From positions 1 through 56,378 of the forward strand of contig NZ_WBVP01000021.1 in the NCBI RefSeq assembly GCF_008933155.1: a DNA stretch of 56,378 nt, given 5' to 3'. The stretch comes from Aliivibrio finisterrensis (GTDB lineage Bacteria > Pseudomonadota > Gammaproteobacteria > Enterobacterales > Vibrionaceae). The notes beneath the pieces were generated by a model. It saw only the letters and a list, made by a program, of their open reading frames with translations. It did no database searches and was not told the DNA's origin. Shown piece by piece: positions 54,899 to 56,378 of this stretch (the first letter of the stretch is position 1; the number at the start of each line of letters is the position of its first letter). The position numbers were made by a program, and so were the translations under genes.

Positions 54899-55867
54899 AT
54901 GAATGAAAAACAACAAGTTCAACACCCTCAACATTTAGCGTTTCCACAGGCAATGCCCGACGACGACGAGATCGACTTGCGTGAGCTCTTTGGCGCACTG
55001 TGGAAAGGCAAATGGATAATCATAGCAACCACGTTTATTTTCGCCGTTGGCGGCGTGCTATTTGCTTTGTCACAACCTAATACTTATAAAGCGGAAGTTG
55101 TATTGGCACCTGCGGGTGAGAGCAGTGGCGGCGGTGGCCTTGCTGCAATGGCAGGGCAACTGGGTGGCTTAGCTTCATTAGCGGGTATTAATATTGGCGG
55201 CGGTGGCACTGATAGCAAAGCGATGTCATTAGCTACCCTACAATCTCGACAATTTATTAATGCCTTTATAACCAAGCATGATTTATTAGTGCCATTACTG
55301 GCAAGCACAGAGTGGAATGAAGGCTCTGGCGAATTAGTTATAGACCCAGAGTTATACAATACAGAAACCAAGCAATGGGTACGAGAAGTAAAGCCTGGTG
55401 AGTCACCAGTACCAACAGATTGGCAAGCACACAAAGCCTTTAAGACTGTGTTTAGCACTGCTGATTCGAAAGATTCAGGTTTAGTGACCTTATCAGTCAC
55501 TCACTATTCACCAATTGTTGCTCAGCAATGGGTAGAGTGGTTAGTGGCGGATTTAAATCTATGGATGAAAGACAAATCCCTTACTGAAACCAAACGAAAT
55601 ATCGGTTATTTAGAGCAGCAATTACAAAAAACCGATATCTCAGACATGCGCTCAGTGTTTTATCAGCTAATTGAAGATCAAACCAAAAACCTAATGCTGG
55701 CAGAGGTTGAAGCGGAGTTTGCGTTTAAAACCATAGACCCAGCGGTTATCCCAGAAGAGAAAGCCGGACCAAAACGTGCCTTAATTTGTGTGTTAGCGAC
55801 CTTGCTAGGTGGAATGTTAGGGGTTGCGGTTGTGCTGGTTAGATTTGCGTTTAGAAAGGAAGAATAA
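54899..55867 (+). CDS. wzz: Wzz-family polysaccharide chain-length determinant
   Basis: 322 residues, inner membrane. A cytoplasmic start with DDDEIDLRELFGALWKGKWI leads into membrane segment 1 (about 40-60, WIIIATTFIFAVGGVLFAL). A periplasmic domain rich in Gly (GESSGGGGLAAMAGQLGGLA) follows, then KTIDPAVIPEEKAGPKRALI and membrane segment 2 (LICVLATLLGGMLGVAVVLV). The Pro/Gly-rich lead into segment 2 is typical of Wzz. It corresponds to OtnB in O139-type loci. No Shine-Dalgarno is visible: a heptamer repeat ends directly before the ATG. Confidence 0.9.
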   Translation: MNEKQQVQHPQHLAFPQAMPDDDEIDLRELFGALWKGKWIIIATTFIFAVGGVLFALSQPNTYKAEVVLAPAGESSGGGGLAAMAGQLGGLASLAGINIGGGGTDSKAMSLATLQSRQFINAFITKHDLLVPLLASTEWNEGSGELVIDPELYNTETKQWVREVKPGESPVPTDWQAHKAFKTVFSTADSKDSGLVTLSVTHYSPIVAQQWVEWLVADLNLWMKDKSLTETKRNIGYLEQQLQKTDISDMRSVFYQLIEDQTKNLMLAEVEAEFAFKTIDPAVIPEEKAGPKRALICVLATLLGGMLGVAVVLVRFAFRKEE

Positions 55868-55869
55868 AG

Positions 55870-55894
55870 AAGGATTAAGGATTAAGGATTAAGG
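55870..55894. repeat. AAGGATT heptamer array after wzz
   Basis: Three AAGGATT units (55870-55890) plus AAGG start three bases after the wzz stop. A third heptamer type. Confidence 0.85.
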
Positions 55895-55992
55895 TAGGAG
55901 CTAGATCAAAGAATCTTTCCTTCTACCTGTTTTTACCTGCTTCCTCCTTCTTTTATGTCGAAAAATGAGATAAAATGCAGCGCAAAATAACG

Positions 55993-56146
55993 CTAGAGAC
56001 TAGAGACTAGAGACTAGAGACTAGAGACTAGAGACTAGATCGCTTCGCTACTATAAGAGCCAGAGTCGTTTATTTGGTTCTTTATACTTTTGATTTTATT
56101 GTTTTTAGAGCGAAGCGTTTTAGTTAGCAAGGCATATAGTTTCTGC
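55993..56146. repeat. A element with six CTAGAGA units
   Basis: Six exact CTAGAGA copies (55993-56034) lead into CTAGATCGCTTCGCTAC. The inverse arm near 56104 is degenerate (AGCGAAGCGTTTTAGTTAGC then ATATAGTTTCT). The gap 55868-56277 has no supported intact gene; a short frame at 56090-56287 runs through repeat and ops DNA. Confidence 0.75.
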
Positions 56147-56196
56147 AAAACACACATCTATGAATTTCATGCGCCAGGGATGCGCGATCACCTGCG

Positions 56197-56208
56197 GGCG
56201 GTAGCGTG
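56197..56208 (+). promoter_or_regulatory. ops element (RfaH recruitment), JUMPStart-like
   Basis: GGCGGTAGCGTG is an exact ops sequence in a GC-rich patch (CACCTGCGGGCGGTAGCGTG). ops pauses RNA polymerase and loads RfaH, which suppresses polarity in long surface-polysaccharide operons. Its position after wzz and facing right predicts such an operon beyond the window. Confidence 0.85.
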
Positions 56209-56277
56209 TCTGGATACCCCAAAAAATACTAATCATCATGAATGTGTGAACTTATACCTTTCTAAAGTAAAGGATAG

Positions 56278-56378
56278 AAAGAAATAGAAGCCTTCGGTGA
56301 GTGTAACTTGGAATGGTTACGTAACTTCAGAGAGTTTGAAAACGGTGTACCAAGTCATGACACCATCGCTAGAACAGA
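56278..56378 (+). pseudogene. ISAs1-family transposase, 5'-truncated, runs off the window
   Basis: The frame reads KEIEAFGECNLEWLRNFREF then ENGVPSHDTIAR, which fits the N-terminal region of ISAs1-family DDE transposases (FG...LEWLR and GxPSHDT motifs). A stop at 56275-56277 lies directly upstream, and the normal first 40 or so residues are missing. It begins about 70 bp after the ops site. Confidence 0.7.

Noticed and set aside
55993-56034. CTAGAGA array as a CRISPR
   Set aside because: Units are 7 bp with no spacers; no cas genes are nearby.
56090-56287. 65-residue frame over the ops region
   Set aside because: It spans repeat DNA, the ops element and the IS edge, has no ribosome site and no recognisable protein pattern.

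Overview
The window looks like a chromosomal segment of an Aliivibrio (Vibrio fischeri clade) or closely related Vibrionaceae. This is inferred from gene content and order: envZ, xanP, comF/bioH, tex, greB, an lpxL-type gene, slmA, coaBC, radC, rpmBG, mutM, coaD, a lipopolysaccharide (LPS) core locus around waaA/waaF/kdkA/hldD, and a yjbEFGH-like, Wzi, SLBB-exporter (WbfF/OtnA-like) and Wzz block of the kind that borders Vibrio O-antigen/capsule regions. No rRNA, tRNA or CRISPR was seen.

Layout. 0.4-14 kb is housekeeping: envZ, xanP with a PurR-type operator, comF and bioH diverging, an unknown 159-residue protein, tex, slmA-lpxL-greB, coaBC, radC and rpmB-rpmG. 14.6-20.3 kb holds a small membrane protein, two LtaS-like transferases and mutM. 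20.4-26.8 kb is an LPS core locus: a GT9, a GT2, a GT4 and coaD on the minus strand, then kdkA and a YejM/PbgA-like protein on the plus strand. 26.8-32.1 kb is an AT-rich sugar island (rmlB, rmlA, fdtA-like, fdtC-like, fdtB-like, a glycosyltransferase and an acyltransferase) predicted to make and transfer a dTDP-3-acylamino-3,6-dideoxyhexose. It ends at a decayed IS630-family element. 33.4-38.7 kb returns to core genes on the minus strand (GT4, an unknown GxGPS protein, waaA, waaF, hldD). 39.1-45.8 kb carries a beta-CASP RNase-like protein, a four-helix-bundle (S23/IVP) protein, a TetR regulator, a BamA/TamA-type barrel protein, a DUF3108-like protein and a lipoprotein. 45.9-55.9 kb is the exopolysaccharide export block. 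The window ends with an RfaH ops element and a truncated ISAs1-family transposase.

The most unusual feature is the intergenic DNA. Nearly every gap is filled by modular, inverted-repeat-bounded elements. The typical copy is about 200 bp. Its ends are built on CTAGAGACTATACGC and its middle on a GGTTTCAGG / CCTGAAACC hairpin module. Other recurring modules are a CTCCCC/GGGGAG hairpin family and a CTTAAGG...GCAACAAGTTGC family. Seven-base tandem arrays (CTAGAGA, GGTTTCA, AAGGATT) occur in or beside them. One copy, bounded by 38-bp inverted repeats, carries a gene for an S23-type four-helix-bundle protein, and a paralogue sits in a degenerate copy near wzz. The elements supply the stop codons of at least six genes, and one is inserted in frame inside the beta-CASP gene. 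I consider this element family, with its protein-coding member, the best candidate for an undescribed system.

All family assignments come from reading translations and motifs by eye; no database search was run.
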